From positions 620,001 to 684,000 of the forward strand of contig CBDBEN010000002.1 of the NCBI GenBank assembly GCA_965204405.1: 64,000 nt of DNA. Reading direction: 5' to 3'. The DNA is from JANQPX01 sp965204405. Lineage in GTDB: Bacteria; Pseudomonadota; Alphaproteobacteria; Geminicoccales; Geminicoccaceae. The translations under genes were made by a program, and so were the position numbers. Below, piece by piece: positions 33,402 through 42,883 of the stretch; positions within the stretch are counted from its first letter, which is position 1, and the number at the start of each line of letters is the position of its first letter. The notes beneath the pieces were generated by a model that was not told where the DNA came from, did no database searches, and worked only from the letters and a program-made list of their open reading frames with translations.

Positions 33402-34050
33402 TGCGGGCCTCCAGGCGCTTGCCCCATTGGGTGAGCGGATAGAGGATTACGAAATAGGCGATCGCCACGCCGGTATAGACTTCAAGCGGCCGGTAGGTTT
33501 CGGAGACCACCAGATAGCCGGTGTACATCATGTCGGGCACGGCCACGACGTAGAGCAAGGCGGTATTCTTGAATTGGATGACCGACTGGTTGACGAGGGG
33601 CGGGATCATCCGGCGCATCGCCTGCGGCATGATGATATGGCGCATCATCTCGGGGTAGGTCATGCCGATCGCGCGAGAAGCCTGCCACTGACCCTTGTCA
33701 ATCGAGATGATGCCGCCACGGAAAATCTCGGTTGCAAAGCAGCCCATATAAAGCGTTAGCCCGATGCCGGCAGCCAGCCAGGCGGGCAAGTCGACCCCGA
33801 TCAGGATCGGCAGTGCGAAGTAGAACCAGACGATCTGTACCAGCACCGGCGTACAGCGGAACATCTCGACATAGACATGGATCGGGGCGGTTAGCCACCA
33901 TCGGTTGGCCAAGAGGCCCATCCCGCAGATCACCCCGATGATCAAGCCGCCGATCACGGTGCCGGTGGCATAGGCCAAGGTGAATAAGAGCCCCTTCAGC
34001 CACCAGGCCTCAAAGCCGATGAAGACGGCAGGGAAGTCCCAATTATACAT
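33391..34050 (-). CDS. Amino acid ABC transporter permease (HisM/GlnP type)
   Basis: 219 residues with about five transmembrane helices. The EAA loop is QASRAIGMTYPEMMRHIIMP, coupling to the ATPase; EMFRCTPVLVQIVWFYFALP is a family signature. Only one permease gene is present, so it should form a homodimer or the second is elsewhere. It lies between the oxidase gene and the ATPase gene in one operon. Confidence 0.93.
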   Translation of the reverse strand: MYNWDFPAVFIGFEAWWLKGLLFTLAYATGTVIGGLIIGVICGMGLLANRWWLTAPIHVYVEMFRCTPVLVQIVWFYFALPILIGVDLPAWLAAGIGLTLYMGCFATEIFRGGIISIDKGQWQASRAIGMTYPEMMRHIIMPQAMRRMIPPLVNQSVIQFKNTALLYVVAVPDMMYTGYLVVSETYRPLEVYTGVAIAYFVILYPLTQWGKRLEARSDQ

Positions 34051-34134
34051 CGCGGCGGCTCATCCATTGTCTGCCCGAAGCGAGTGGGGTGTCCAAGACG
34101 TTATCAATGAGAAGTTCACGCGGTGGTCGCACCA

Positions 34135-35379
34135 CTAAAATCTGTCCGGCCGGAAGGGTTCGAGGTCGACGCTGGGCGGCTTGCCGGCCATCAGCTCGGA
34201 AATCAGCTTGCCGGTGATGGATCCGAAGGTCAGGCCGAGATGATCGTGACCGAACGCGAAGTAAGCATTTTTGTGGCGGGGTGAGCGGCCGATCGCTGGT
34301 TTCGAATCCGGGTGGGACGGGCGCGAGCCCATCCATTCCGTCCGGCGATCGCTCTCCAGGCCAGGCATGAGGGATTGGCCGATCTTTGCGACCATCTTTG
34401 CCCGGCGCATGTCGGCCGGCGCATCCGGTGGCGCAAACTCGGCATAGCCGCCGACCCGGATACCGTCCTTCATCGGCGTGACCGAGACATAGCGATCGGC
34501 GGAAAGGATACCGCCATTCATGCTGATGCCGCTGTCATGAAACATCGTGTGATACCCACGTTCAGCCTCCAGCGGCACGTTGGTGCCGAGAGCCTGGGCC
34601 AGCGGGCGCGACCAGATGCCGGCGGCGATCACCACGTTTTTGACAGGCTCATCGCCCGCATCCGTCCGAATGGCGCGCACGCCATCCGGGCCGATATCGA
34701 ACCCCGTCACCGCCTGGCGGGAAAGCCTGCCGCCACGCCGCTCGAACAGGCCGGCAAGCGATTTTACCAGGCCACCCGGATCGAGCGTGAAGGTGAGGGT
34801 GGGGACATGCATGGCGCGGACGATGTTTTTGGTAAGGCCGGGTTCGACTTCACGCGCTTCGTCGCCGCTTAGAAATTCCATCGGCACCCCATGGCGCCGG
34901 CGTATGTCGAGGGCGTAGCTCGCCCCCTCGAACGCCGCCTCGCTTTCGAACGTAAAAAGCAGACCGCCCGGGCAGAGCAGATTGCCGGCACCGGCTTCCT
35001 TGACCAGCGGATCGAGCGTCGCATGCACCCGGTTCAAAAGGCTTTGGCGCGCGGCTGCGATCGCCTCGACCTTGCCCCTTGTCGTGTTGGCGATGTAGCG
35101 GACGAACCAGGGAGCTGCCTTCAGCGCGTGGGACCAGCGGAGCTTGAGCGGCGCTTTCTGGTCGAGGAGCATGCCCGGCACTTTTTTCAAAATGCCGGGC
35201 ATGCCGGGCGGCACGCAGGATGCGATGCCGAAACAGCCGAGATTGCCGAAGGAGGCACCGTCGCCCGGCGCCGCCTTGTCGATCAACGTGACCTCGAAGC
35301 CTTCGTCTTGAAGATAAAGCGCGCAACAGGTGCCGACCATGCCGGCGCCGATGACCGTTACGCTCTTTCCGTCCGGCAT
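34135..35379 (-). CDS. FAD-dependent D-amino-acid dehydrogenase-like oxidoreductase
   Basis: 414 residues from ATG 35379, which is preceded by GAGGAGACCGC. The DAO fold starts with VTVIGAGMVGTCCALYLQDE (FAD-binding glycine motif). GDGASFGNLGCFGIASC follows and the C-terminal block is FAFGHDHLGLTFGSITGKLI. The DadA family deaminates D-amino acids or oxidises imino acids such as D-proline or D-hydroxyproline, passing electrons to quinone. The gene is between the ABC binding protein and the permease, so its substrate is likely the imported compound. Exact substrate not determinable. Confidence 0.9.
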   Translation of the reverse strand: MPDGKSVTVIGAGMVGTCCALYLQDEGFEVTLIDKAAPGDGASFGNLGCFGIASCVPPGMPGILKKVPGMLLDQKAPLKLRWSHALKAAPWFVRYIANTTRGKVEAIAAARQSLLNRVHATLDPLVKEAGAGNLLCPGGLLFTFESEAAFEGASYALDIRRRHGVPMEFLSGDEAREVEPGLTKNIVRAMHVPTLTFTLDPGGLVKSLAGLFERRGGRLSRQAVTGFDIGPDGVRAIRTDAGDEPVKNVVIAAGIWSRPLAQALGTNVPLEAERGYHTMFHDSGISMNGGILSADRYVSVTPMKDGIRVGGYAEFAPPDAPADMRRAKMVAKIGQSLMPGLESDRRTEWMGSRPSHPDSKPAIGRSPRHKNAYFAFGHDHLGLTFGSITGKLISELMAGKPPSVDLEPFRPDRF

Positions 35380-35475
35380 GCGGTCTCCTCGATCCCAGGC
35401 CAATGTGACTTGCGGCTTGGTCGGCCCCTTCCAACACCGCTTTCGTGCAGGAAGAGGCGCGATCCCGTCGCTCGC

Positions 35476-36312
35476 CTACTCGGTGAAGGTGACCGTCTCG
35501 GGGATTTCGGAAATGTCGCTGTAATTCAGCATGCCTTCCTTCATCCGGCGCTCATTGTGACCGAGCTTGTTGTTCCACTCGGCCCACCAGTTCAAGAAGT
35601 TCTTGAAGCGGGGGTCCATCTCGGAGCGGATGCCGAAATAGCCGGGGAGGGCCGCGCGTGGCTTCGGCGTGTTGAACGTGCCGAGACCCGGGTTCTTTTC
35701 CTTGGCGATCATGCTGGAGAGGACGGTGGTGGTGAACGCGTCGGCGCGGCCCGAGGAGACGGCCAGGATGATTTGGGAGACCTCCTTGAACTGGATCTGG
35801 GTTGCCTTCGGCGCCCATTTTTCCAGCAGCAGCTGGTCGGAGGAGCCGGCCATGACCGCGACCTTCACATCCGGGTCGTTATAGTCTTCCCAGTTCTTGC
35901 CGTCGAAATCGGGGTGGTTCACGGTGACCCACTCGATCCAGTAGATCGGACCGGCGAAATCGATGGCGGTGGCGCGCACCGGCGTTGCCTGCATGCCGGC
36001 GGCGAAATCCACCTTGCCGGTCGAGATGGCCAGAACAAGCTCGCTCCAGCCGCCGACCTCGACCAGCTCGAGATCGACCTTCAGCTCATTGGCGACGTCG
36101 CGTGCCATCTCGACCAAGGCGCCACCCCATTCGCCACTGCCGGGGTCCTTCACGAAATAGGGCGCATAGGTGAAGACGGCAAAACGCATCTTGCCGGTCT
36201 CCTTGATCTGCTCCCAGGTCGATTGCTGCTGTGCGGCAGCAGCGGTGGTCAGCCCGAGGATGAGCATCATCCCGGCAAGCCATGCGCCCAGTTTTTTAGT
36301 CAGCCATGTCAT
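35476..36312 (-). CDS. Amino acid ABC transporter substrate-binding protein
   Basis: 278 residues from ATG 36312 behind GGGAGACTTGAC. The signal peptide contains LAGMMLILGLTTAAAA-Q. The mature part is a type II periplasmic binding fold of the SBP_bac_3 family: TGKMRFAVFTYAPYFVKDPG, AISTGKVDFAAGMQATPVRA and QIILAVSSGRADAFTTTVLS. The R in PVRA and D in RADAF are the usual ligands for the alpha-carboxylate and alpha-amino groups, so an amino or imino acid is the likely ligand. Confidence 0.93.
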   Translation of the reverse strand: MTWLTKKLGAWLAGMMLILGLTTAAAAQQQSTWEQIKETGKMRFAVFTYAPYFVKDPGSGEWGGALVEMARDVANELKVDLELVEVGGWSELVLAISTGKVDFAAGMQATPVRATAIDFAGPIYWIEWVTVNHPDFDGKNWEDYNDPDVKVAVMAGSSDQLLLEKWAPKATQIQFKEVSQIILAVSSGRADAFTTTVLSSMIAKEKNPGLGTFNTPKPRAALPGYFGIRSEMDPRFKNFLNWWAEWNNKLGHNERRMKEGMLNYSDISEIPETVTFTE

Positions 36313-36350
36313 GTCAAGTCTCCCTGTTGGAAGGCATGGCGAATTGCCGC

Positions 36351-37757
36351 TCATGCCTGGTTGTCGTTGGTTACGGCTTTCGGCCTGGCCGCCAGCAAGC
36401 CGGCGAGGCCATCGACCGAGGGGGCATCGACGATGGTAGCTGCAGCCTCAGCCAAGGCCTCTCTTCGCCGATCATCGGCAACCTCGCCTACGATTTCATG
36501 GAATTTGTTCTCAATATCCGAGTTGGACAATGGCGCTTCCGGATAGCCGCGCGCGATGTCGGCGCGCGCCGTGAGCCGCTCGCCGCCGGCGAGTTGCAGC
36601 GTGACCTCGCCGATGTAGAAGTCGGGAAATTTCTGTTCGAACTCACCTTTGTCCCTGATGACCTCGGCACTGTCGGCCAGCCGCCTGACCTCGGGATGGC
36701 TGAGACGGCGATCCTCGAACAGGTCGAGATAGGACAAACGGCCATGGGCGGTCCGCACGGGCAGGACATACTGCATGCTATGCCCTCTCAGCGGGTTGTC
36801 ATCCACGCAGTGAGCACCAGCCTCGGCAAAGCGGAGCTGGATGGCAGCGATATCGCCTGATGTCAGCTTGTGCCGTTCAAGGAGGGTTTCCAAGGCATCG
36901 AGGGCAGGGTGCAGGAAGGAGACGCACGGATAGGGCTTGATCGCCAGCTCCATCACGCCGTCCCAGGCCTCGGCGAGGCGGGCGGTAAGAGGGGCGGGGT
37001 CGGCGATCCGGCTATAGGCGTTGAGCACACTATGCCCGCCATCGAAAATCCGATCGGGAGCGCCAAAACCGCCCTGGGCGAGGAGGGCGGCGGTCACGCC
37101 ATTGCGCGCCGCCATGCCCATCTGGAAGGGGCGGGCATCCTCGCGCGGATCGTCCTGCCAGGCCATCAGTCCTGATGTCTGAAGGGCTGCCAGCCCCAGG
37201 GCGCTGATCGTTTGCTCGACGTTCAGATCGAGCAGACAAGCTGTTGCGGCTGCAGCGCCGAAGCTGCCGGCGATTGCCGAGGGATGAAATCCAAGCGCAT
37301 AGAGCTCGCGCGGGTTCATCGCCATCGAAACCCGATAGGTGATCTCGCAGCCGAGTGCTACCGCTGTCACGAAGTCACGCCCGCTGGCGCCGGCCAGCTC
37401 GCTGATCGCGAGCGAGGTCGGGATCATCACCGCGATCGGATGGAGGATCGCTTCCGGATGGTGCGGCTCGAAATCCGAGGCATAGCCGAGCGTACCGTTG
37501 GCCAGCACCGCATTGACCACATCCACCTTGGCAGCGCGGCCGACCAGCGTGGCTGGCCCATGGCCACCATGTTGAATCGCGAAATCGCCGATGCCGACGT
37601 TCGCCGTCACGCTTGGATGGGTGGCTGACGCCAGCGTGCCGATGCCGTCGAAGATCAGGAGCTTGCTGTAGTCGGTGACGGCTTTTGGCAAGCCCGCATG
37701 CTTTGCGCCCGCGATGAAGGCGGCCAGACGGCGCGTGATCGCTCCCCGATCCGTCAA
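36351..37757 (-). CDS. MmgE/PrpD family protein
   Basis: 468 residues if initiated at TTG 37757 behind GGGAGGCG; the frame is open to an ATG at 37805, but that extension is arginine-rich and unlike the family. MmgE/PrpD landmarks are FDGIGTLASATHP, NAVLANGTLGYASDFEPHHP, HPSAIAGSFGAAAATACLL and IKPYPCVSFLHPALDAL. The family includes 2-methylcitrate dehydratase, cis-aconitate decarboxylase and iminodisuccinate epimerase. The last acts on an aspartate-derived compound, which is notable beside the aspartate dehydrogenase-like gene of this locus. First gene of the minus arm. Confidence 0.88.
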   Translation of the reverse strand: MTDRGAITRRLAAFIAGAKHAGLPKAVTDYSKLLIFDGIGTLASATHPSVTANVGIGDFAIQHGGHGPATLVGRAAKVDVVNAVLANGTLGYASDFEPHHPEAILHPIAVMIPTSLAISELAGASGRDFVTAVALGCEITYRVSMAMNPRELYALGFHPSAIAGSFGAAAATACLLDLNVEQTISALGLAALQTSGLMAWQDDPREDARPFQMGMAARNGVTAALLAQGGFGAPDRIFDGGHSVLNAYSRIADPAPLTARLAEAWDGVMELAIKPYPCVSFLHPALDALETLLERHKLTSGDIAAIQLRFAEAGAHCVDDNPLRGHSMQYVLPVRTAHGRLSYLDLFEDRRLSHPEVRRLADSAEVIRDKGEFEQKFPDFYIGEVTLQLAGGERLTARADIARGYPEAPLSNSDIENKFHEIVGEVADDRRREALAEAAATIVDAPSVDGLAGLLAARPKAVTNDNQA

Positions 37758-37896
37758 CGAACACGCCTCCCGGCTTTGCGTTCTGCCACGTTCTCGCCTC
37801 ACCATGCCTACGGCTGCGTCGAGGAGTGAGCCAGCCGTCGGTCGTGAATTTTTCTAGGTCGCCAAACTCGGAAACGGTATTGAGTTTGAGTTGGTA

Positions 37897-37917
37897 CACT
37901 GTACTGTATACAATTTG
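37897..37917. promoter_or_regulatory. Candidate GntR/FCD operator between divergent catabolic operons
   Basis: The palindrome TGTATACA (37905-37912) lies in CTGTACTGTATACAATT, near the centre of the 225-bp gap between the PrpD and ThDP genes. GntR-FCD regulators commonly bind TTGTATACAA-like dyads. The encoded GntR protein at 31886-32566 is the obvious candidate. Predicted from sequence only. Confidence 0.6.
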
Positions 37918-37981
37918 AACGACAGGCGTCAACGCGAATTCGTCGGCGGGTAAATGGGGCCAGGCAAAGGAAGGAAGCAAC

Positions 37982-39685
37982 GTGCAGGATGATGCCCGCA
38001 GCAATATGATGAACGGCGCCGAGGCGATGGTGCGGATGCTCGAGCTGCATGGCGTGCGCCACATCTTCGGCCTTTGCGGCGATACGACACTGCCCTTCTA
38101 TGACGCGCTCTACCGGCTGGATCACGGCATCGAGCATATCCTGACCCGCGACGAGCGCTCGGCCGCCTATATGGCCGATGGTTATGCGCGGGTCAGCGGT
38201 CGGGTCGGAGTGTGCGAGGGGCCGTCCGGAGGCGGTGCGACGTATATTCTGCCGGGTCTGGTCGAGGCCAACGAAAGCTCGGTGCCAATCCTGGCGATCA
38301 CTTCTGATGTCGGCACGCGCTCGCGCGGCCACTATCCCCTGACCGAGCTGGACCAGGAAGGGCTGATGCGGCCGCTCACCAAATTCAACGCGGTCATCAA
38401 CCACGCCGATGCCGTTCCCGACATGGTGCGGAGCGCCTTTCGCAAGATGACCACCGGCCGCCCCGGCTCCGCTCATCTAGGCCTCCCGATCGATGTGCAG
38501 CGCGGCACCGCCGATCCTGACACCATCTGGGCCGATCCCGCCCATGGCCGCTATCCCGCCTTCCCGTCAGGCCCCGATCCCGTGCAGATCGATGCTACCC
38601 TGGAGGCGATTCTCTCGGCGGAATTCCCGGTGGTCATCGTTGGCGGCGGCGTCGTTCTGGCCGGTGGCGAGCAGGCCTTTGGGACGTTTGTCGAGGCGCT
38701 TGATATCGCTGTTGCCACCACCATCTCCGGCCAGGGAACGATTGCAGAGACCCATCCTAACTGCGCAGGCGTGGTCGGCTCGAACGGCGGCGTGGTCGCG
38801 ACCCGCGACCTGGTGAACAAGGCCGACCTGGTGATCTTCATGGGTTGCAGGGCCGGTTCCGTAACCACGGAACTTTGGCGCTACCCGGCCAAGGGCACGC
38901 GCATCGTCCATATCGACAGCGATCCCGAGGTGATCGGCGCTTCCTACCGGACCGAAGTCGCGGTGGTTTCGGATGCAAGGCTGGCGCTGGACGCTCTGAA
39001 CGCGGCCCTGAGCCGCCGGGCGGCACCCCGAGGTTTTGGAGGCGCTGCTGTTGCGGCCCAGGCTAAGAATAAAAAATGGGCGGCGTTCCAAACACTCGCG
39101 GCAAGCGGTGATCGCCCGATCAAGCCGGAGCGGACGATGGCAACCCTTCGCGCGGTGCTCGACGACGACGCCATCCTGGTTGCCGATCCCGGCACACCTT
39201 GCCCTTATGTCTCCGCCTTCTATGAAATCCGCACCACCGGCCGCACCGTCTTGTCCAACCGGGCGCACGGCGCCCTCGGTTACTCGTTGTCGGCGTCGAT
39301 GGGTGCGCAGCTGGCGGCGGGAGGGAGAAAAGTGGTGGCGTTGATGGGGGATGGCAGTTTCGGCTTTACTTGCGGCGAGCTGGAGACCGTGGTTCGGAAG
39401 AAGTTACCGATCACCTTCATCGTGTTCTCGAACGCGGTCTATGGCTGGATCAAAGCGGGGCAGCGTTCTGGCTTCGGTGAGCGCTACTTCTCGGTCGACT
39501 TCGATCGCACGGACCATGCGGCCGTGGCCTCGGCCTTCGGGGTCAAATCCTGGAAGGTCGAGGACCCCGAGAAGCTGGAGAGTGTCTTGCGCGAGGCGGT
39601 TGCCTGTGACGGCCCGACGCTGGTCGACATCATCAGCCAGCCGCTCAACGAGGCCAATGCGCCGGTCAGCGAGTGGATTGCCTGA
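37982..39685 (+). CDS. Thiamine-diphosphate-dependent enzyme (acetolactate-synthase-like)
   Basis: 567 residues from a GTG behind AAGGAAGGAAG. The three-domain ThDP fold shows the N-terminal Pyr domain with the catalytic glutamate region ILTRDERSAAYMADGYARVS, a central Rossmann-like domain (VVIVGGGVVLAGGEQA) and the PP domain with the ThDP motif GDGSFGFTCGELET...FSNAVYG. It is a benzoylformate-decarboxylase/acetolactate-synthase relative; decarboxylase or lyase activity on a 2-oxo acid is expected. First gene of the plus-strand arm, with the next gene starting right after its stop. Confidence 0.9.
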   Translation: MQDDARSNMMNGAEAMVRMLELHGVRHIFGLCGDTTLPFYDALYRLDHGIEHILTRDERSAAYMADGYARVSGRVGVCEGPSGGGATYILPGLVEANESSVPILAITSDVGTRSRGHYPLTELDQEGLMRPLTKFNAVINHADAVPDMVRSAFRKMTTGRPGSAHLGLPIDVQRGTADPDTIWADPAHGRYPAFPSGPDPVQIDATLEAILSAEFPVVIVGGGVVLAGGEQAFGTFVEALDIAVATTISGQGTIAETHPNCAGVVGSNGGVVATRDLVNKADLVIFMGCRAGSVTTELWRYPAKGTRIVHIDSDPEVIGASYRTEVAVVSDARLALDALNAALSRRAAPRGFGGAAVAAQAKNKKWAAFQTLAASGDRPIKPERTMATLRAVLDDDAILVADPGTPCPYVSAFYEIRTTGRTVLSNRAHGALGYSLSASMGAQLAAGGRKVVALMGDGSFGFTCGELETVVRKKLPITFIVFSNAVYGWIKAGQRSGFGERYFSVDFDRTDHAAVASAFGVKSWKVEDPEKLESVLREAVACDGPTLVDIISQPLNEANAPVSEWIA

Positions 39686-40807
39686 ATGAGCGATCATCAG
39701 ATCGAGACCATCCGGGTCCACCGGGTCAATATTCCGGCCAAGGCTGTGCATTCCCACGGCAGCGGCGATGTCGCCGGGATCAACGCAGTCATCCTCGAAG
39801 TCGTGACCGACAGCGGTATCACCGGCTGGGGCGAGGCTTCCCCCTGGCCGGTCTTCACCGGAACCGCCGAAGGCAATGCCGCAGCCCTTCATGTCCACCT
39901 CCGTCCGCATCTGATCGGTGAAGATCCGGTGCAGGTGGAGAAACATCTGAACATGGCCGGCAAGGTGATCGTCGGCCATAACGAGGCGAAGGCGGCGCTG
40001 GAAACCGCTCTCCTCGACATTACCGGTCAGATCAGCAGCCTTTCGATCACCGAGCTGGTGGGCGGGCGTCAGCGCGAAACCATCCCGATGAGTTTTTCGG
40101 TGGCCAACCCGGACTTCGAGAAGGATCTCGACGACATCACCGCCCTCCATGACGATGGGGTGCGCCTCTTCAAACTGAAGACCGGCTTTTCCGAGCATGC
40201 CTTCGATGTCACGCGCCTGGAAAAGCTGCGCGAGCGCTTTGGCGATGAAGTCAGTTTGCGTATCGACTACAATCAGGGCCTGCCCGCCTTCGATGCACTG
40301 CGCCGCATTCGCGATCTCGAAGCGTTCACGCCGGCCTTCGTCGAGCAGCCGGTCAAGATGCATGAGCGTGCTGCACTTGCTGAAATCACACGGGCCGTCG
40401 ATGTGCCGATCATGGCTGATGAAAGCGTGTTTGATCCACGGGAGGCGCTGCTCGGCGCTGAGATGCGCATCGCCAATATCTTCGCGCTGAAAATTATGAA
40501 ATCAGGCGGCATCCGCCGGGCTCTCGAAGTCGCCGCAATCGCGCGCGCCGCCGGCATTGAGGTCTATGGCGGCTGCATGTTCGAAACCGGCATCGCCCAT
40601 GCGGCAGGCGCCCATTTGATGGCGGCCGTCCCCGATCTGCTGCTCGGCTGCGAGTTCTATATGTCGACCTATTACTCGAAGGAGGACATTCTCACCGAAC
40701 CCTTCCCAGTGAAGAACGGCAAGGTCCATGTGCCGAAAGAACCGGGGCTCGGCGTCCGAGCCGATCCCGATAAACTCGAAAAATACAGGACGGATCTTTT
40801 GTCATGA
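39686..40807 (+). CDS. Enolase-superfamily enzyme (muconate-lactonising/mandelate-racemase subgroup)
   Basis: 373 residues. N-terminal capping domain, then a barrel with the catalytic K-x-K (FKLKTGF), metal ligands D in SLRIDYNQG, E in AFVEQP and D/E in IMADESVF, and the second catalytic lysine in FALKIMKSGGI. The K-K pairing marks the MLE/dipeptide-epimerase type. Close types include cis-3-hydroxy-L-proline dehydratase and hydroxyproline-betaine epimerase, which would suit the amino-acid transporter and AcnX here. Gene starts directly after the ThDP stop and overlaps the next gene by ATGA. Confidence 0.9.
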   Translation: MSDHQIETIRVHRVNIPAKAVHSHGSGDVAGINAVILEVVTDSGITGWGEASPWPVFTGTAEGNAAALHVHLRPHLIGEDPVQVEKHLNMAGKVIVGHNEAKAALETALLDITGQISSLSITELVGGRQRETIPMSFSVANPDFEKDLDDITALHDDGVRLFKLKTGFSEHAFDVTRLEKLRERFGDEVSLRIDYNQGLPAFDALRRIRDLEAFTPAFVEQPVKMHERAALAEITRAVDVPIMADESVFDPREALLGAEMRIANIFALKIMKSGGIRRALEVAAIARAAGIEVYGGCMFETGIAHAAGAHLMAAVPDLLLGCEFYMSTYYSKEDILTEPFPVKNGKVHVPKEPGLGVRADPDKLEKYRTDLLS

Positions 40808-41622
40808 GCCGGAAAACCCGCTTCGTCATCGCCGGCTTCGGCAATGTCGGCGGGCAGATCGTGAACGCAGTTCAAGCGGATCAAAGCGGTGAACTCGAGA
40901 TCGCGGCCGTCGCGGCCCGCGATCTTTCCAGGGCACGAACCAAAGCGCAAAAGCTCGGCCTCGACGTCCCGATCATCACCGCCGCAGAGGCTCCCGACCA
41001 TGCTGATTTCGTCGTCGAGGCTTCAACCTATGAAGGCTTTCGCAACGTCGTGGAGCCAGCCCTGCAAGCCGGTGCCCATGTGATCGCGGTCAGCGTCGGG
41101 GCGCTCGCGGTCAATCTCGACCTGATCGACTTGGCAGAACAAAACGATGCGACGCTCCAGATCGCCGGCGGCACGTTGCCTGGGCTCGATATCCTGCGCG
41201 CTGCAGCCGAGGGCGAGATCGAGGAGGTCCGCCTCGTTTCTTCGATCCTGCCAAGGTCGCTGATCCACGAAGACTATATCGCCACCCACGGCATCGATCT
41301 CGCCCACGCCGAGACCGAGCCCGTCCATGTCTTCAGCGGTTCGGCGCGTGAAGCCGCCCGTCATTTCCCCCGGCATTTCAACGTGGCCGTCTCGCTGAGC
41401 CTCGCCGGCATCGGCCTCGATCGCACCCAGGTCCAGATCCATGCCGACGGACGCCTGCCCGGAGCTCGCCACTGCATCATCGTTAGGAGCGATGCCGTCG
41501 AGCTGGAGATGACCTCGCAGAATTTTCCGTCGCCCGAGAACAACCGCACCAGCCGCATCGTGGCGCCCAGCATCCTTGCGGCCTTACGGACGATGAGCAC
41601 GTCGCTCCGCGTCGGCAGCTGA
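40804..41622 (+). CDS. L-aspartate dehydrogenase-like NAD(P)-dependent protein
   Basis: 272 residues. The Rossmann motif VIAGFGNVGGQIV is at the N-terminus. ISVGALAVNLDLIDLAEQND and IAGGTLPGLDILRAAAEGEI match the aspartate dehydrogenase (NadX/AspDH) pattern, although the block around the usual catalytic histidine is altered. AspDH reversibly aminates oxaloacetate via iminoaspartate. Overlap with the preceding gene (ATGA) and three bases to the next place it inside the catabolic operon, so an imine or amino intermediate is likely. Confidence 0.8.
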   Translation: MSRKTRFVIAGFGNVGGQIVNAVQADQSGELEIAAVAARDLSRARTKAQKLGLDVPIITAAEAPDHADFVVEASTYEGFRNVVEPALQAGAHVIAVSVGALAVNLDLIDLAEQNDATLQIAGGTLPGLDILRAAAEGEIEEVRLVSSILPRSLIHEDYIATHGIDLAHAETEPVHVFSGSAREAARHFPRHFNVAVSLSLAGIGLDRTQVQIHADGRLPGARHCIIVRSDAVELEMTSQNFPSPENNRTSRIVAPSILAALRTMSTSLRVGS

Positions 41623-41625
41623 GCG

Positions 41626-42879
41626 ATGTATCTCTCGGACAAGGACAAAGCCTGTCTCGACGGGGGGAACGGCAAGGCAGCACGGCAGGCGATGTCGGCG
41701 TTGATCCAGCTTGGCGAAGCCTTCGATGCACCTGATATGGTGGATATCGGCTATGCTCATATTCATGCCGGCATGGCGATGTATCTTGGCGATGTCGAGC
41801 TGATGGAGGATCTTGCCGCCGAGGGCGCAGAGATGGCGGTGCCGGTCTCAACCAACATCGCCAATGCCGACATGGGTAATTGGCAAGCGACCGGGGCGCC
41901 TGAAAATCTGGCCCGTCTGCAGCAGCGCGCCGAAGTCGCGCACAGGACCATGGGCAGTTCCAGCTGCTTTACCTGCGCGCCCTACTGGGCCGGCCATTGG
42001 CCCACCTGGAACATGCATATCGCGTCGATCGAAAGCGGCGTGACGATTTTTTCGAACTCTATCCTGGGTGCGCGTTCCAACCGTGATGGTTTCTTTGCCG
42101 TCTATGCCGGCATCACTGGCCGCTATCCGCGCTTCGGCCTGCATCTCGACGACAAGCGCTTGCCGACCCATGGCGTCGTGGTCGATGCGGCCGTTGAAGG
42201 AACCGCCGACTTCACGGCGCTGGGCTATGCGATCGGCGCCAAGGTCACCAACGGCATCCCTTTGATCACCGGCCTCCGTTCCCGTCCCAACCTCGACGAA
42301 CTCGATGCACTCGGTGTCGGCATGGCCACCTCGGGCGGGGTTGCGATGTTCGTTCTGCCGGGGGTCACGCCGCCCTATGCCGACGACTTTCGGCAAGCCG
42401 ATCTCCGGTCGCTCACGATAACGGAACCTGACATTCGTTCAGTGTACGAAGAGTTCTGCACCGGCGTCGAGGATGGCTTCGACATCGTCCATCTCGGCTG
42501 CCCTCACGCCTCCTTCGAGGAGATGAAGCACTACGCCCGTCTGCTGGAGGGACAGCGGATCGCTCCTGGCATTGAGCTTTGGGTGACCACTAACCGTCAT
42601 GTGCTGCAGATGGCAAAAGATGCCGGCCTGGTCGAGATGATCCGACGCTCAAGCGCCAAGGTGATCGCCGACACCTGTCCGATCTCCTGCCACTTCGCGC
42701 GCACCTGCTCACCGGCACCTGCGCTCGGCGTCGTGCCGCCGGAGCTGCGCACCATCGTCGTCGATTCGGCGAAACAGGCCCGCTATGTCAGGGACATGAT
42801 CCAGTGCCCGACCTTGTTCACATCGAGCGAGAAGGCGGTGGAGACGGCAGTCTCCGGCCGCTTCGTGCCGAGATATTGA
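41626..42879 (+). CDS. Aconitase X catalytic (large) subunit
   Basis: 417 residues of the AcnX family: MYLSDKDKACLDGGNGKAAR at the start, the cysteine-containing SSSCFTCAPYWAGHWP, IVHLGCPHASFEEM and VIADTCPISCHFARTCSPAP. The cysteines at these sites hold the iron-sulfur or metal cofactor. Characterised bacterial AcnX proteins are cis-3-hydroxy-L-proline dehydratases; archaeal ones act on phosphomevalonate. The separate swivel subunit follows directly, so this is the two-subunit form. Confidence 0.9.
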   Translation: MYLSDKDKACLDGGNGKAARQAMSALIQLGEAFDAPDMVDIGYAHIHAGMAMYLGDVELMEDLAAEGAEMAVPVSTNIANADMGNWQATGAPENLARLQQRAEVAHRTMGSSSCFTCAPYWAGHWPTWNMHIASIESGVTIFSNSILGARSNRDGFFAVYAGITGRYPRFGLHLDDKRLPTHGVVVDAAVEGTADFTALGYAIGAKVTNGIPLITGLRSRPNLDELDALGVGMATSGGVAMFVLPGVTPPYADDFRQADLRSLTITEPDIRSVYEEFCTGVEDGFDIVHLGCPHASFEEMKHYARLLEGQRIAPGIELWVTTNRHVLQMAKDAGLVEMIRRSSAKVIADTCPISCHFARTCSPAPALGVVPPELRTIVVDSAKQARYVRDMIQCPTLFTSSEKAVETAVSGRFVPRY

Positions 42880-42883
42880 GGTG

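Noticed and set aside
34891..36546. 551-codon plus frame across the oxidase and binding-protein genes
   Set aside because: It crosses two well-defined minus-strand genes (DadA-like and SBP_bac_3) and has no recognisable domain.
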